A stretch of 64,000 nt of DNA, taken from Hofstenia miamia (lineage: Eukaryota; Xenacoelomorpha; Acoela). The notes under the pieces are model-generated. The model made no database searches. It saw nothing but the letters and a program-made list of their open reading frames with translations, and had not been told where the DNA came from. Position 1 is the first letter of the stretch. Each line of letters opens with the position of its first letter. Made by a program: the position numbers and the translations under genes. Shown piece after piece: positions 11,980 through 24,279 of the stretch. The stretch spans positions 1,858,974 to 1,922,973 of the forward strand of contig SCFE01000020.1 in NCBI GenBank assembly GCA_004352715.1. The letters run 5' to 3'.

Positions 11980-12904
11980 TGGATAAAGATACTACATTGA
12001 CAGATTCGTAAATGTGTGCTTCATACAAATTCTATCCCATTGTCCAAGTCATTCAAATAGTCTTACAATAAATCATTTCATATTACACTATTCAATGGTG
12101 CCTTTTCGATTTAATCATCAATATTGTATAACAAGCTATCCAATATGCTATAATCACGATTAATCACGCCATTTTGAAATAACTAATAACTTATTCTTGA
12201 TTGATAGCCTTTGAATTGTAGCGTTTGCATGTACTACAATTTTAGATTCATACAAAGATAAACATGGAAGAATTTCTTAAGTTTTAAGTCGAAAATATAT
12301 TTTTGTCTTGAAGAACTACTTAGTCAACATTATAGTTTTCCATAAAAAATTCAATTATGAGAATTTAGAGGTAAAAATAGAGCATTGATTTGCCTCTAAG
12401 GAAAATACCTGTCAGCTTCTCTTTGAAAGCAAGTGGCTTCCAACTTGGCGGAAATTAAAAAATGTAAAACTTATTAAATTCTAGATAAATTATAACTAAT
12501 ATAAAATAGAATATTTCAAACGAACACTTGCTTCCATTTTGCTTTGCAAAAATTTTACGCATGTGTAAAGAATCTTGATGAGGTAGAAGATTCTTAGTTT
12601 GAACTAAGTCATTGGCTTAGATAAAAATCTACAACGTTTTCAAAGATCCCCTGAAGATCTTCAAAATCAAGGTTGCTAACTAAATTTAGTAACTCAGCAA
12701 CTTTGAAGTCACAGATTATGTTTTATTATTTATTAATAATATAAATTCCCAAATTCATGACAGTTGGCAAATTTCCCAATACCATCATATTCTTTCAAAC
12801 ACATTGATGGAATTCTGTAGTATGGTGAAATTCTATAGTATGGTTTCTACGAATATCTTCAACTTTGATCATGGCTTTCCATTGTGATGCTAACTACTAT
12901 TGCA
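11980..12904. other. AT-rich stretch with nothing recognised
   Basis: No coding or transposon signal could be supported here. Confidence 0.5.
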
Positions 12905-13132
12905 GTTTGAACGGCAGTCTGTCGAATTTCACTATACAATTGCTAAACATTGCAAATACTTACAAATTTCATACAAAATTTAACAACTCGTTTATCATTC
13001 CTTTCAATATTACCTATATCGAATATTGGGCTCATTTCTATGTTCACAATAATCGTGAAGTAGAATATTCTGTTAAAGACAGCAGACAGACATTGTGTTT
13101 CATTCGCCTTGACGGAATGCCAATCAAATTTT
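12905..13132 (+). CDS. Exon-like open frame, possible secreted or ectodomain segment (weak)
   Basis: An acceptor-like CTACTATTGCAG precedes the stretch and TTTTG/GTAAAT ends it as a donor-like site; the frame is open throughout. It contains three N-glycosylation-type sequons (NGS, NFT, NIT) and the segment NNSFIIPFNITYIEYWAHF followed by VEYSV. That pattern (hydrophobic-P-x-N-[IV]-T-x2-x-[FY]-x-W) loosely recalls the WIF (Wnt-inhibitory factor/RYK) domain, but the diagnostic N-terminal WIF motifs are absent. The stretch is open on the opposite strand as well, so it may be chance. If real, it belongs to a plus-strand gene, unlike the Ig/FN3 gene. Confidence 0.25.
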
Positions 13133-13492
13133 GGTAAATAATTCATGTTAGGCAGGCGCAGCAATAACACAGCAGACAAAAATGATTGTGATGAAAGGCA
13201 TTCGTTGTTAAACACTTAGAAATTTTTAATAGAGTCTGTATTTGACGTAAGCAAATGGAACAATGTATAGGGATTCATCACTTAAATGCTGCTTGCAAAA
13301 TATTTTAGCATTTAGACAAATAATGAAATATAGAATTTGATTAATGTATTCTTTTGTTATTTGAAATTTCAAATGTGCAAAAAGTCAAAATTTGCTGTCA
13401 TAGCGTTTTTGGTAAAAAAATTTTACCTATTTAAATAAGATTTGCTCATGCATTTTTGCTTACATCTTGATGTTTCTTTTCACACTTCTGAG

Positions 13493-14919
13493 CAGGGACG
13501 GATTAAGGCCAATTGGGCCCGAGCCTGAGCATCGTCTCGGGCCCAATACATGATACATAATATACATAATACTAGAATCTTTAAAAAATAAATGGATTTT
13601 GGAATAACATAAATTAAAATTAAAATTCAAAATTGGAAAGCATACAAATTAATAAAATAATACAGTGATTTAATATAATTTTAAGACACAGTTTAACCAC
13701 TTTGAGTTTTAAAAATTTATTCGTTAGTTCTTTAAACTATATCTTATGAAAGATATCATTCTCAGTGCTCATCAGTGAAACCAACTTCAACGCTCTCTTA
13801 TATTTTCTTTCGTAGTTCATTCTTAATTATTTTGAGTTTGGAAAACGATCCTTCACCTGTACAATTTGACAATAACATTGAAAGATACAGTCTTAATATG
13901 ATGTCAACATTGAGAATAATTCTGTACTTTTAATGAGAAGAGCAAATGATTTAGATTTATCATTATCATTAATATTTCCTGATGCACTAAGACTTAAGAT
14001 TAAGTAATCTGTAATCTTACAACTCGCTACGAGATGTCTTGCTTTTTCTAAATTTGAACAATAAACATTTTTTGTAAATTCCAAAAGAATCTAAACTTAT
14101 AGGCCTAATGATCCGAATCGTAAGCGTTTATACACTTTTCCAGCGCAACTATCAACTGATCCAATATATTGTAAAAGACTTTTATTCTAAATTATTGCTA
14201 GCAGTTGTTATCATATCTGGCGTTTGCTATCAAATTTTTCTTTTGCGCAAGCATTATATTTGTTAAATGTCTTGTTCAGGTTTGCTTTTGCAGATGCTAG
14301 TTTGAAGGTCCATTATAGATAATAGATATTTCAGAAAACTCACAGCTTGGTTTTTACCAAAGTAGGATTTTGCAAAGAAAGACTGGTTAAGTGTTAAATG
14401 AATATATTATGCTTCCAAAGTTCAAGCGAAACAACATTGTTTAATTCTTTCAATTTCACACTTTAAATGATCAACATCTGAAACAAATTCTTCGACAACC
14501 TTAATAACTTTAATAGACTTCATAGATAGATAGTTCTTTAATAGCTTCATACCTACCCTCCCATCTTGCATCAGACAAACACTTTAAACTGGTCAAACAT
14601 AGTGGATTTAATATTTCGATAAACTTGCCACAATGATTTGATCATTCGTACCGGCAAGCTAATTATGGTTGATAGTAACATTTGTAATGCTATTATATTA
14701 TTAAATTATATTTTATGTTAGTGAAAATTGTTGACAATCTATCTATATAACTAGTAAATAGAAGTATTGAGTAGATGAAGCAACACTATATATATATATA
14801 TTGTACGTACCCAATTAAAAATAAACTTATTATATCTGAGTGCAATCTAAAATTTCCGCCCCCCCTTCTGTTGGCATCCTGGAAGCTACCCAAACTGCCT
14901 CCCGGTTAATCTGGCACTG
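13493..14919 (-). mobile_element. hAT transposon relic with perfect 8-bp target-site duplication
   Basis: CTTCTGAG flanks the element on both sides (13485-13492 and 14920-14927), an exact 8-bp duplication as made by hAT transposases. The ends are CAGGGACGGATTAAGG (left) and, reverse-complemented, CAGTGCCAGATTAACC (right), the typical CAG start. A perfect 12-bp inverted repeat (13512-13523 with 13536-13547, arms ATTGGGCCCGAG) lies close to the left end. The body of 1.43 kb is shorter than an intact hAT and encodes a broken transposase on the minus strand. Confidence 0.9.
13740..14090 (-). pseudogene. hAT transposase remnant with C-terminal dimerisation domain
   Basis: Read on the minus strand, the block GEGSFSKLKIIKNELRKKI and, a little further, LVSLMSTENDI match the hAT C-terminal dimerisation motif (usual form: ..ERSFSKLK.IK..LR......RL..L..LSIE.D). 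The cysteine and arginine normally before SFSKLK are changed to GEG. Upstream a piece of about 60 codons (13893-14084) is open but divergent. Stops and shifts break the frame, and the BED zinc finger and catalytic core are not recognisable. It resembles the ZMYM/TTF-type branch of hAT proteins. Confidence 0.75.
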
Positions 14920-15062
14920 CTTCTGAGAGTTCCTTAAAAAATATGTTATTTAGTAATTATGCATGTAAATATGCATTTTCTTAAATTATTACATAGAAAG
15001 CGTCTACAGAAAATTTGACAAATATATATGCAATATTAAAAGAAGAATATTTACACATATAA

Positions 15063-15654
15063 AGCATGGCTCAGCGAGTTTGCATCAAGCTTGAAATATA
15101 GAAGGTAGTATGGACAGTACGTATTACATTATACGCATGTTATTGAAAATCAAGTTACTCAACAAGTGCTTGAATAGTTTCCAGATGGCTCAGGTGTTTT
15201 CCAGCAGGACAATCCCCAATCTCATAACTCACACAGAACCAAAGCTTGTCGTGATAGGAAGAACATCAATGTCATGAAATGGCCTGTCCAATCCCCCGAT
15301 CTAAACCCAATAGAGAATGTATGGGGGATTGTGAAACAGAGATTCAGAGATTCCAAAGCTCATTCTCAGAGCGAAATAAACATATTCCTCTACAAAAGTA
15401 TGAAATCGAAATTAAGTAATTCAAGAAATGTGCAAAAATTTGGTTGAAATTACGCCAAGAAGAGTAGCTGCAGTGATTGCTAACCATGGCAAACTTTTGA
15501 AATTTTAGAAAGCTTACTGTTTTTCACTTGTTTTACTAATCCTTAAAATAAATTCCATGTTATCAATAGGAATCCTTGTTTTAGTTGCGATTTCAAGTGG
15601 TTATATACTAAAAATCCCCAAATTTTGGGCTTGATGCAAACGCGCTGAACCATT

Positions 15655-15657
<3 letters not shown>
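15063..15657 (+). mobile_element. Deleted Tc1-type transposon with terminal inverted repeats
   Basis: ATGGCTCAGCGAGTTTGCAT near the left end (15066 on) and ATGGTTCAGCGCGTTTGCAT, the reverse complement near 15655, form terminal inverted repeats of about 30 bases. The right end abuts a (TA)n tract, in keeping with TA target choice. The element is about 0.6 kb, far shorter than a full Tc1 (about 1.6 kb), and contains only the C-terminal half of a transposase. Confidence 0.85.
15108..15510 (+). pseudogene. Tc1-type transposase remnant (DD34E C-terminal part)
   Basis: The segment VFQQDNPQSHNSHRTKAC is followed by WPVQSPDLNPIENVWGIVK. The second catalytic Asp (QQD) and the Glu of PIEN are separated by 34 residues, as in Tc1-family DD34E enzymes. 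The first catalytic Asp and the helix-turn-helix DNA-binding domains are absent, removed by the internal deletion, and in-frame stops interrupt both sides. No functional product is expected. Confidence 0.9.

Positions 15658-15688
<31 letters not shown>
15656..15688. repeat. (TA)n microsatellite
   Basis: A pure TA tract at the right end of the Tc1 relic. A single N (15689) follows, marking a contig join. Confidence 0.95.
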
Positions 15689-15851
15689 NGGCAGCAACTA
15701 ATGTTAGCGCTAGTGTTAGAGCATCCATTGGCAATATAATTGTCTCTTGATAATATGGAAATATTCAAAAAATATTGTAGACTTTTGCATGTATTGATTC
15801 CAAATATTTCTGACAATTTCACGTAAAGTGGGTGTTTATGATCTATATAAT

Positions 15852-16196
15852 CTATTAAGATATATAACTCAGCAAACAATTTTTACGGAAAAAATATTTT
15901 TTGGCAAATACATTCGCATATTGCATCGTTTATTTTAAAAAATCACTTTTGTTTCAGAAAATCGATTACCAAAAGTTCGTAAGTTGAAACTGATATATTG
16001 ATGAATTATACAAATAAAAAGCATTGCTACATGAAGCTGATGATTATCTAGAGAATCAATAGTTTTATGCCAAAGTGTTAAAACTGACTTCGCAGTTCCC
16101 TTCTAAATTTAGACTGCCTCAATATTTATATAGCTTTATAAGGAGATATATGCTATGAAACTTCATTTGAATAAGGGAAAATCTTATGTATTAATA
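15852..16196 (+). repeat. Dispersed repeat, copy 1 of an unclassified family
   Basis: This stretch from CTATTAAGATATATAACTC to CTTATGTATTAAT is repeated in the same orientation at 17601-17923, with many substitutions and small indels, so the copies are old. Shared landmarks include AACAATTTTTACGG, GTTAAAACTGACTTCG, TTCTAAATTTAGACT and TTTATAAGGAGAT. No terminal inverted repeat, coding capacity or poly(A) tail is visible, and the flanks differ. It is probably a non-coding mobile repeat, type unknown. Confidence 0.8.
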
Positions 16197-17600
16197 AATA
16201 TCTTACAATTTTTTATTCATTATTACAATGTATGTATACATATATATATATATATATATATATATTCAAAAGGATTCCAAGATATAATATTCGCATGTTA
16301 AATATTGATGAAAACTGAAAATGTTACTATATAAATGATTGAACTTACACAATATTTTTCTAAAATCAAATTATGATTAAGTTAATTTTGGAGAAAGCAA
16401 TGAGATACATGTTAAATACTTGTTTATGTCTATCTAGAAACAATAAGCAGGCAGCCTTAATTAAGAGAGAAATTAGTTCATGTATTTTCAACTGATTTGC
16501 AAGCTCTGGAGAAGTTAAATAGCTCTTTCATAAGTTTTAATATTAAAAATAACTATTGCATAATATACCAGTACTTATAAATTACAAAGCTCTTTTTTTA
16601 TATAGCACTTAATGCTCAAAGTAATGCAGCATATATGACACGATTGATTCAATATTATAATATATTTATTATTATTTAAACAATGCTTGTATTCAGGCTA
16701 GAGTTTTTGCAAAAAAATAGAAACAATTTTCAATTGAAAGTAATATATGTAAGAATATAAATTACATATAATAAATGAATTTTCATTGCAGAATTAGATA
16801 TTTGTAAGAAGCATATTTAAAATTTAAAAATCAGATTAAAATCAACAGAAGCATAAATCTTCAAATCAAGTAAAGAGTACATAGACTTACTAAATTTTGC
16901 AAGACTTGAAGCAGTGACTTTGTCTGTTGATAGAGGTCTCAGACAGAAGATATTGGAATACCTACTTGAAAGACGTTGAAATTGGAATAATTTATTCGAG
17001 ATAACGGGACAAAGATGGAGTTTGATTACAAAGTTTTGAATGAAGAAATGAAAGTTTGAAAAAGAATAGAGATAAATCAGGATAAAGAAAAAGAAAAGTA
17101 TTGAATTGGAAAGAAGTTTAAATGGTTGACATTGGAACCATGTCTGTCGGAATTTGACATAAAAATTGAAAATAGAGATATTTGTTTTATAAAGAACTAA
17201 TATCTATTTTGTAAAGTCAAATTCTGACATTTGCAACTTTGAACAAGCATTTCTTAATTGAATATTGGTTAGAAACACACGCTTTGAAGACGACTTTGAG
17301 CAAACAAAATTCAAATTATAGACATTTACTGTGATCTAATCCATTGAACAAAACATACGCGAATTTCTTTATTGTTTCTTTGAAATATTTTGAATAGCGT
17401 TTTGTCAAAAATAAATACTCAAATTTACACACAATTACCATGATTCAATATCTTCCTGGGAAATCTACGTCAAATTCAACTGTTTTTCTGCTAGTGTATT
17501 CGTGCTAAACCCAAAATATGTTGATTCCCTTTGACGAAAATCACTTTTTAGTTTGATAAAAAACAAACGAGTTTTTCAACTTTTTTTCTGGTATTAAAAT
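16197..17600. other. AT-rich stretch with nothing recognised apart from a (TA)n tract
   Basis: A (TA)n tract lies at about 16240-16264. The remainder has no supported gene or transposon end on either strand. Confidence 0.5.
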
Positions 17601-17923
17601 CTATTAAGATATAGAAGCCAACAAACAATTTTTACGGAAAAATATTTTTTAGCAAATACATTCGCATATTTCATCATTTATTTTAGAAAAACACTTTTCT
17701 TTCATGAAAATCAGCTACAAAAAGTTTGCAATTTGAAGGTAAGATATTGATGAATTATAAAGTTAAAAAACATTGCTACAACGAACTAATGTTTAGCTAG
17801 AGAATGATGATATTTTTATGCCAAAAACGTTAAAACTGACTTCGCCGTAGCCTTCTAAATTTAGACTACATCAATATTAAAAATGCTTTATAAGGAGATC
17901 TGGTATCAAACTTGATGTATTAA
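17601..17923 (+). repeat. Dispersed repeat, copy 2 of an unclassified family
   Basis: Diverged direct repeat of 15852-16196 (see that entry). The copy stops at a single N (17924), beyond which the contig continues with (TA)-rich sequence. Confidence 0.8.
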
Positions 17924-18235
17924 TNATATATGTATATACAGTATATCTATACAGGATTTTTACATCATTCAATAACCTAATATTTTACATTATGCAGTCT
18001 TGCTGTTATTTAACGATGCAACATTTTTTCAAAAAAAATTGTGTAATAAGTATATCTGAAATCTGAGAATGCCACAAGGATAGAGGAAAAAATTGCTTGA
18101 AATTTTTTACAAAAGTGTATGTCTCTTTAAAAATAGGGCTAAATTAATGCAATTCTACTTGCAAAATTTCACTTGAATTTCTTCTTAGATTTTTTCAATA
18201 TTTAGATGAAATTAAATTATAGTAATATATCCGAA

Positions 18236-18266
18236 CGCTAACCCTAACCTAACCCTATTCATGAAA
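18236..18266. repeat. Telomere-like word cluster
   Basis: GCTAACCCTAACCTAACCCT is a short run of variant TTAGGG-complement units within otherwise AT-rich DNA. It is too short to be a telomere and is more likely part of an old repeat. Confidence 0.6.
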
Positions 18267-18342
18267 ACTATTATATTATTCACTATGCTTAAGAGTTATA
18301 CATGTAGATAAGTAATATACATGTAGATGTTTCGAGATATTT

Positions 18343-18383
<41 letters not shown>

Positions 18384-18408
18384 TATATATATATATACAT
18401 ATATATAA

Positions 18409-18453
<45 letters not shown>

Positions 18454-18460
18454 GAATGTA
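18343..18460. repeat. Compound (TA)n microsatellite
   Basis: About 115 bases of TA repeat interrupted by GATA, CATA and AATA units; the longest such ungapped tract in the window. Confidence 0.95.
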
Positions 18461-18734
18461 TATATCTATATTTATATAACGCTAGCGAAAATACTAAATC
18501 ACATTTCTTAAATTCAATTCTTCAATGGTAGAATTGTTTGCTACGATTTTTCATGGTTTGATGTTTTTGCAATGAAAATTATTTCGTACACATTATATTT
18601 TGGACTTGACTTCGGATTAGAATACGCAGTAAAAAAGTAGATTCGAAGCTTCCTATTACAGGAACAAACGAAAGTCAAATCTTACAATTTTCAAATCAAA
18701 GAATATAAGAAAAGAATCAACCAGATCCTTTTCT

Positions 18735-18991
18735 TTAAATAGAATTGCGATTCTTGCTAATTATATACATCAAAATACTTCCATCAATTTATATGGATCA
18801 TTGAAACAAGTAAAAACATAATTAAAAGATTTCTTGCAACAACAGTTTTTAAATACTTTTAACTATTCCGTTAATAACAACTGTAAAAAATATGCAATAT
18901 GTTTATGTCGTTTCTGTCGAGTGCCTTATGTACATTATTAATGTGAATTTAGTATATATAATACTGTTTAGTGTCCATATATGGATAATAA

Positions 18992-19036
<45 letters not shown>
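18735..19036 (+). mobile_element. 3' end of a CR1/L2-like LINE with (ATT)n tail
   Basis: About 18740-18865 reads INLYGSLKQVKT, one stop, then LKDFLQQQFLNTFN, resembling the C-terminal end of CR1/L2-type ORF2 (a short helix with alternating Lys and Leu followed by the stop). A 3' untranslated region follows, closing with GGATAATAAATTATTATT and a pure (ATT)n tail to 19036. The same tail style occurs on the minus strand at 39183-39290. The body is strongly truncated at the 5' side. The tail ends exactly where the 4-kb duplicated block begins. Confidence 0.5.
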
Positions 19037-19038
<2 letters not shown>

Positions 19039-21720
19039 AAAACATTATTAAGGCGATAAAGACGCATAACTCACACGATTGATTTCTGCTAAATGATATA
19101 TAGATTTCTCTAGAGAAATATTTTCAAGGATGCGTTGACAAATACTTATTCAATTAAAGAATGCAATTTCACTTAAAAAAGATTCTGCAATCACAATGAA
19201 AATTCCTTTACTATCCCAATCTTACGAATTTTAACCAAACACCTTCTTTTTATCAAACTTTGCAAAAATGATATTGTCTACATGTAATCATAAAATTTGC
19301 AATGCTCAAGCCTGAAACTTGTGCAATAAAATGGCAAAAATCTAATTTAGGCACGGGTAAAATAATTCTATGAACATATAGTATCATTTCTATAGAAGTT
19401 TTAATTAAATGCAATGATTTTTAACTTAATTTTCCCTAAAGCTTTTTTTGCTCTATATCTGTAACTTTGTCCATTTTTAGAATTTAAATCTTTGCCAATT
19501 CGTGTTCATTTTTGGCCATCACTAATGATTACAATGCATTCTTAATACATTCAAGCTAACTATTAGACCAATTATACTTTCATATTACATTTTTTATGTC
19601 TGCATACTTTAATTGTCCCAAATGGTCTACTTATTATTTTCAGTATTCTATTTTTTCTTAATATATTTCAACATGGGTTTGGCTTGAAAAGGACATAAAT
19701 TTGGAGTAGTCGCGCTTAACTTAGGGCAAGACAGTGTTTGGAAAGAGTATATGATGATTGTATTAATCAAAATTGCTTACTGCAGAATAGCAATTTGATT
19801 GAATAAAAATTAATAATAGCTTTTAGTACACTCCGGAAATCTTAGAGATTTAGCATTGACGTACGACCTTGTGCTTCAAAGCATATATTTTCTGAGTACT
19901 GATACTTTCAATTTGTAGTACATAGTAAATTTTAAGTAAAGAGCATTTTTGCGAAATATATCAAGTCGGAAATTTTTTTAGATATTGCAACATTTAATTT
20001 TGAATCTCGCTTTAATGTAATTTTGCGTTTATTTAATTAAATATTTAATATATCATGGATGATCGTTATTGTTATTAAGAATTGCTTTATCCAAATATTG
20101 TTTTTTAAGCTGTGACGGTGATTACAATCAAATTTCAGGAAAATTCTTAATCATAAAACCATCTTTGGGAACTGACGAATCTCATAGGCACCGTTGATTG
20201 TTATAGTTTAAGTGAAGTATCTTCGTTAAGAATCAAATAAAATTTATGTCATTACATTAAATTTTCTTCAATCAGGTCTCTTTGCTACATGTACATCCAG
20301 GGACCTTTAATAAATCTCGTGATACTAAATTTGATGCTTGGGACGGGAAGAGGAATAAGAATTCCCTGAATTATTTAGTCAAGTAAAATTTAAGATTCGC
20401 CTTATTCTGTAAAATTCACATAATTGGAAGGGAATTCTAAGTCCAAAACTCATGAGTGCATTAATATTTTTCTAGATTTGTTACAATCGTACCATGCATT
20501 AATGAAATGAATTCAAGAAGCACTGGTAATTTTAGAATATTGCACGATTATTGGTTTTTATTATTAAATTACTGGATAAAGATAATGGAAGTAATTTTCC
20601 ATAAAGCCTGGCTCTGTTGAAATTTAGGAATTGCTTACAATTTAATAGGAATATTTCTTTGATATTATCAACATAATTACTGAAATCAGGCTGTAAATTA
20701 ATTCAAAGAAATTTGCATGATGTGCAATGCTCGTTCTCAATATACTATTGCAAAGATCAATATCATATGCTTCGATTAGCAATGCTCTTCTATGTATAAA
20801 ATATAATGCATAATATAAAAAAAATAATTAAGCAATTCTGCTTAGATATGTTTTTAGAAAGTCACAAAAAAGACCAGATATCATCATTTCCTAGTCAATT
20901 ACTTCACAAAAATTGAGAATCTATGTTATTTAAATTTTTTTAGTAAATATTTAATTATGGTAAATATTTTAAACGGGTTCAACTGAAAGTGACTTCAAAA
21001 ACGTAAATTAAAATGTAAAAACCGCCACTTTGCATAATTGTGCTATTCTTTTGATGAAAAATTGAGAAAATAAGGTCAAATCTTGATTCACATAGCTGCA
21101 AAGGTAGTATGCGACTGCTTACTAATATTGCAAGCTAAAATTTTAATTATCCCAAGCTCATCTCACTTTTTGCTACCTATGTGAATGATCAATTAATTTT
21201 TTTCAACTATAGACAATTACATTACTGAACTCAACAAAGTAGAGGGTTTAATTTTTTGAGTAGAATTTTTTGAAAACTTAACATTGTATATTACGTGAGT
21301 CGAGTTGGGGGCGGGTGACTAGCTGCTTCTACCGGGTAAGGGCAAAAAAGGGACAAATTTATTTATGGTAATAAAAATTTCCGAATAATAATTGGAAAAC
21401 CTAACTAAGAATTAAAAAAAACTGTTTTACACAAAACTAAAAATTATAAAATACATATTTTCAGTTGGATGCTCAATTTTTGTTGTAGAAGTAAGATGTG
21501 CTTGTCTTACGTTTTCAGTCGATGTTGGGCAGGCCGAGGTAAACAGTTTTCCTATTCTCACATCAATTTTCTAATACATTTTTGAACTTCTCTTAGTGCT
21601 AATGACTCATATGCATACAAAACTTGCACACAGATTTATATAGATGTATACGATAATGCAGTAAAATTAATTCATTAACATTAAAATGATAGAGTATCAG
21701 AAGTATTGAAAACTTACAAA

Positions 21721-21757
<37 letters not shown>

Positions 21758-23087
21758 TCAAATTAAATAGAAACAACAAATTAAAATATTAATTAAGAAA
21801 ATTAAAATTTGCTATAATTTGTTTATATTGAATAACAAATTTTACAAGTAATTCAAGAATGATAAATTTGAAAGCATTAGTTTTGGTGGAAAGCGTTTTA
21901 ATTTCAGATAGAAATGTTCAACAGACCAAATGTGTTACAACGACAAAGTTTTTGAGAATGGCTGAGTATTAACACTCATTATTTAAGTTCATGTATTTCA
22001 ACAAAGCTTCTATCTGTTAGCACGCGTTTAGATTTTAGATATTTTTGCAGCATTTCATTTTTTCAAAGCCTGCTAGCTCAAAGGTAATTTTGACTCTTAA
22101 TGACGAATGAAACAACTTGACGTTTATGCATTTCTTTCAACAGAAGATTCAAGTGGTCAACAACAATGTAAACAGCTTTCCATTATAAAATTTCTCACAA
22201 CTCATCCCATTTCTTCATTTAATGTTGAACTTCTGAACGATTGTTAATACATAAACATTTTTGTATTCAAGTCTTGAGTATTTCCTGAAAGAAAATTTAG
22301 TAAATTGCATCTATAAAATAATAATTTTGAAAATATAAGCTCTGCTAAGCACAAATATTTATTGTGGATGATCATGCAACATTTAAGGTGAGCAACCCCA
22401 TGGCTGCAGTGATGACCATATATATAATCTGTTAAACAAATTATAAGTTTGGTTAAAAAACTATATACATTAACTTTAAAATCTGTTCGTAGATCTCTTT
22501 ACTAATAAAGAACAATATAATTGGAAAAACAATGTTAGTTATAAATATCTTAGAATATGATGCTTTTATAGATACTGGCCATTATTTATTATAATACTTT
22601 AGACTTTCTAGAGTCTAGAGTCTAGTCCCATGGGACTAGGACCTATGTCAAAAAATACATGACATTGAGATCAGTATGGGACAGGGACCAAAAGTAAATG
22701 AGTGTGGACCACGGACTTCAGAACAGTACTGATAATAAGTGCTAATTTTGGTCAAACTAAAACGTTAGACAGTGAAAGCAATTTGACTATATGACCAGAA
22801 AATTTAATTGGACCGAAGTAGAACCTACTCAATAGGACTCAGTGAGACTGGAACCAAGAAAATTCTTTGTTCCGCAGAACCCTAGTGCTTTCCCAACAGA
22901 TTTCGATGCATTGCCACACAAGCTTGATTTTCATATGCTATAAGCAAAATGGGGAATCAAAAACAACCAATTACAAGATCTACTTTAGATCTACCAGTTT
23001 AAATTATTGAAATTCTAGACATATAAACAAACGCCAAAAGAAAATTTTAAGTGTTAGAGAACATATATATATATATATATATATATA
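19037..23087 (+). repeat. 4.05-kb near-identical direct repeat, copy A
   Basis: This block, starting AAAAAACATTATTAAGGCG, recurs at 28868-32924 at a constant offset of 9,831 bases. I see only three isolated substitutions (near 19684, 21499, 22207) and one clustered difference (near 20947). It ends in (TA)n at a 1000-N gap. The inside is AT-rich with no recognised gene; it includes a (TA)n tract (21727-21754), a GC-richer patch (21300-21350) and a perfect 18-bp palindrome (22622-22639). It is most likely an unmerged allele or recent segmental duplication. Copy A is preceded by an (ATT)n LINE tail and copy B is not. Confidence 0.95.
22622..22639. repeat. Perfect 18-bp palindrome
   Basis: CTAGTCCCATGGGACTAG equals its own reverse complement. 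It follows three overlapping TCTAGAG units, and is present in copy B at 32453-32470. The surrounding 250 bases are GC-richer than the neighbourhood and may be a mobile-element end. Confidence 0.95.
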
Positions 23088-24087
23088 NNNNNNNNNNNNN
23101 NNNNNNNNNNNNNNNNNNNNNNNNNNNNNNNNNNNNNNNNNNNNNNNNNNNNNNNNNNNNNNNNNNNNNNNNNNNNNNNNNNNNNNNNNNNNNNNNNNNN
23201 NNNNNNNNNNNNNNNNNNNNNNNNNNNNNNNNNNNNNNNNNNNNNNNNNNNNNNNNNNNNNNNNNNNNNNNNNNNNNNNNNNNNNNNNNNNNNNNNNNNN
23301 NNNNNNNNNNNNNNNNNNNNNNNNNNNNNNNNNNNNNNNNNNNNNNNNNNNNNNNNNNNNNNNNNNNNNNNNNNNNNNNNNNNNNNNNNNNNNNNNNNNN
23401 NNNNNNNNNNNNNNNNNNNNNNNNNNNNNNNNNNNNNNNNNNNNNNNNNNNNNNNNNNNNNNNNNNNNNNNNNNNNNNNNNNNNNNNNNNNNNNNNNNNN
23501 NNNNNNNNNNNNNNNNNNNNNNNNNNNNNNNNNNNNNNNNNNNNNNNNNNNNNNNNNNNNNNNNNNNNNNNNNNNNNNNNNNNNNNNNNNNNNNNNNNNN
23601 NNNNNNNNNNNNNNNNNNNNNNNNNNNNNNNNNNNNNNNNNNNNNNNNNNNNNNNNNNNNNNNNNNNNNNNNNNNNNNNNNNNNNNNNNNNNNNNNNNNN
23701 NNNNNNNNNNNNNNNNNNNNNNNNNNNNNNNNNNNNNNNNNNNNNNNNNNNNNNNNNNNNNNNNNNNNNNNNNNNNNNNNNNNNNNNNNNNNNNNNNNNN
23801 NNNNNNNNNNNNNNNNNNNNNNNNNNNNNNNNNNNNNNNNNNNNNNNNNNNNNNNNNNNNNNNNNNNNNNNNNNNNNNNNNNNNNNNNNNNNNNNNNNNN
23901 NNNNNNNNNNNNNNNNNNNNNNNNNNNNNNNNNNNNNNNNNNNNNNNNNNNNNNNNNNNNNNNNNNNNNNNNNNNNNNNNNNNNNNNNNNNNNNNNNNNN
24001 NNNNNNNNNNNNNNNNNNNNNNNNNNNNNNNNNNNNNNNNNNNNNNNNNNNNNNNNNNNNNNNNNNNNNNNNNNNNNNNNNNNNNNN
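23088..24087. other. Assembly gap (exactly 1000 Ns)
   Basis: The gap is bordered by (TA)n on both sides; the right side continues into a short GATA repeat (24114-24138). The round size suggests an arbitrary or estimated gap. Confidence 0.99.
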
Positions 24088-24112
24088 TATATATATATAT
24101 ATATATATATAT

Positions 24113-24145
<33 letters not shown>

Positions 24146-24279
24146 GGAAATGGATATATTTGTGTGCTGAAATGAATAGATTACTAATTCTTTATAGATA
24201 AATAATGTTAAGTATTGTGTGATTGATTACGAATAATTTAATTGCTTAGTATTATAAAAATTAATTTACTAAATCTTAC

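Noticed and set aside
18236-18266. Telomere repeat
   Set aside because: Only a few variant units; no long array, no chromosome-end context.
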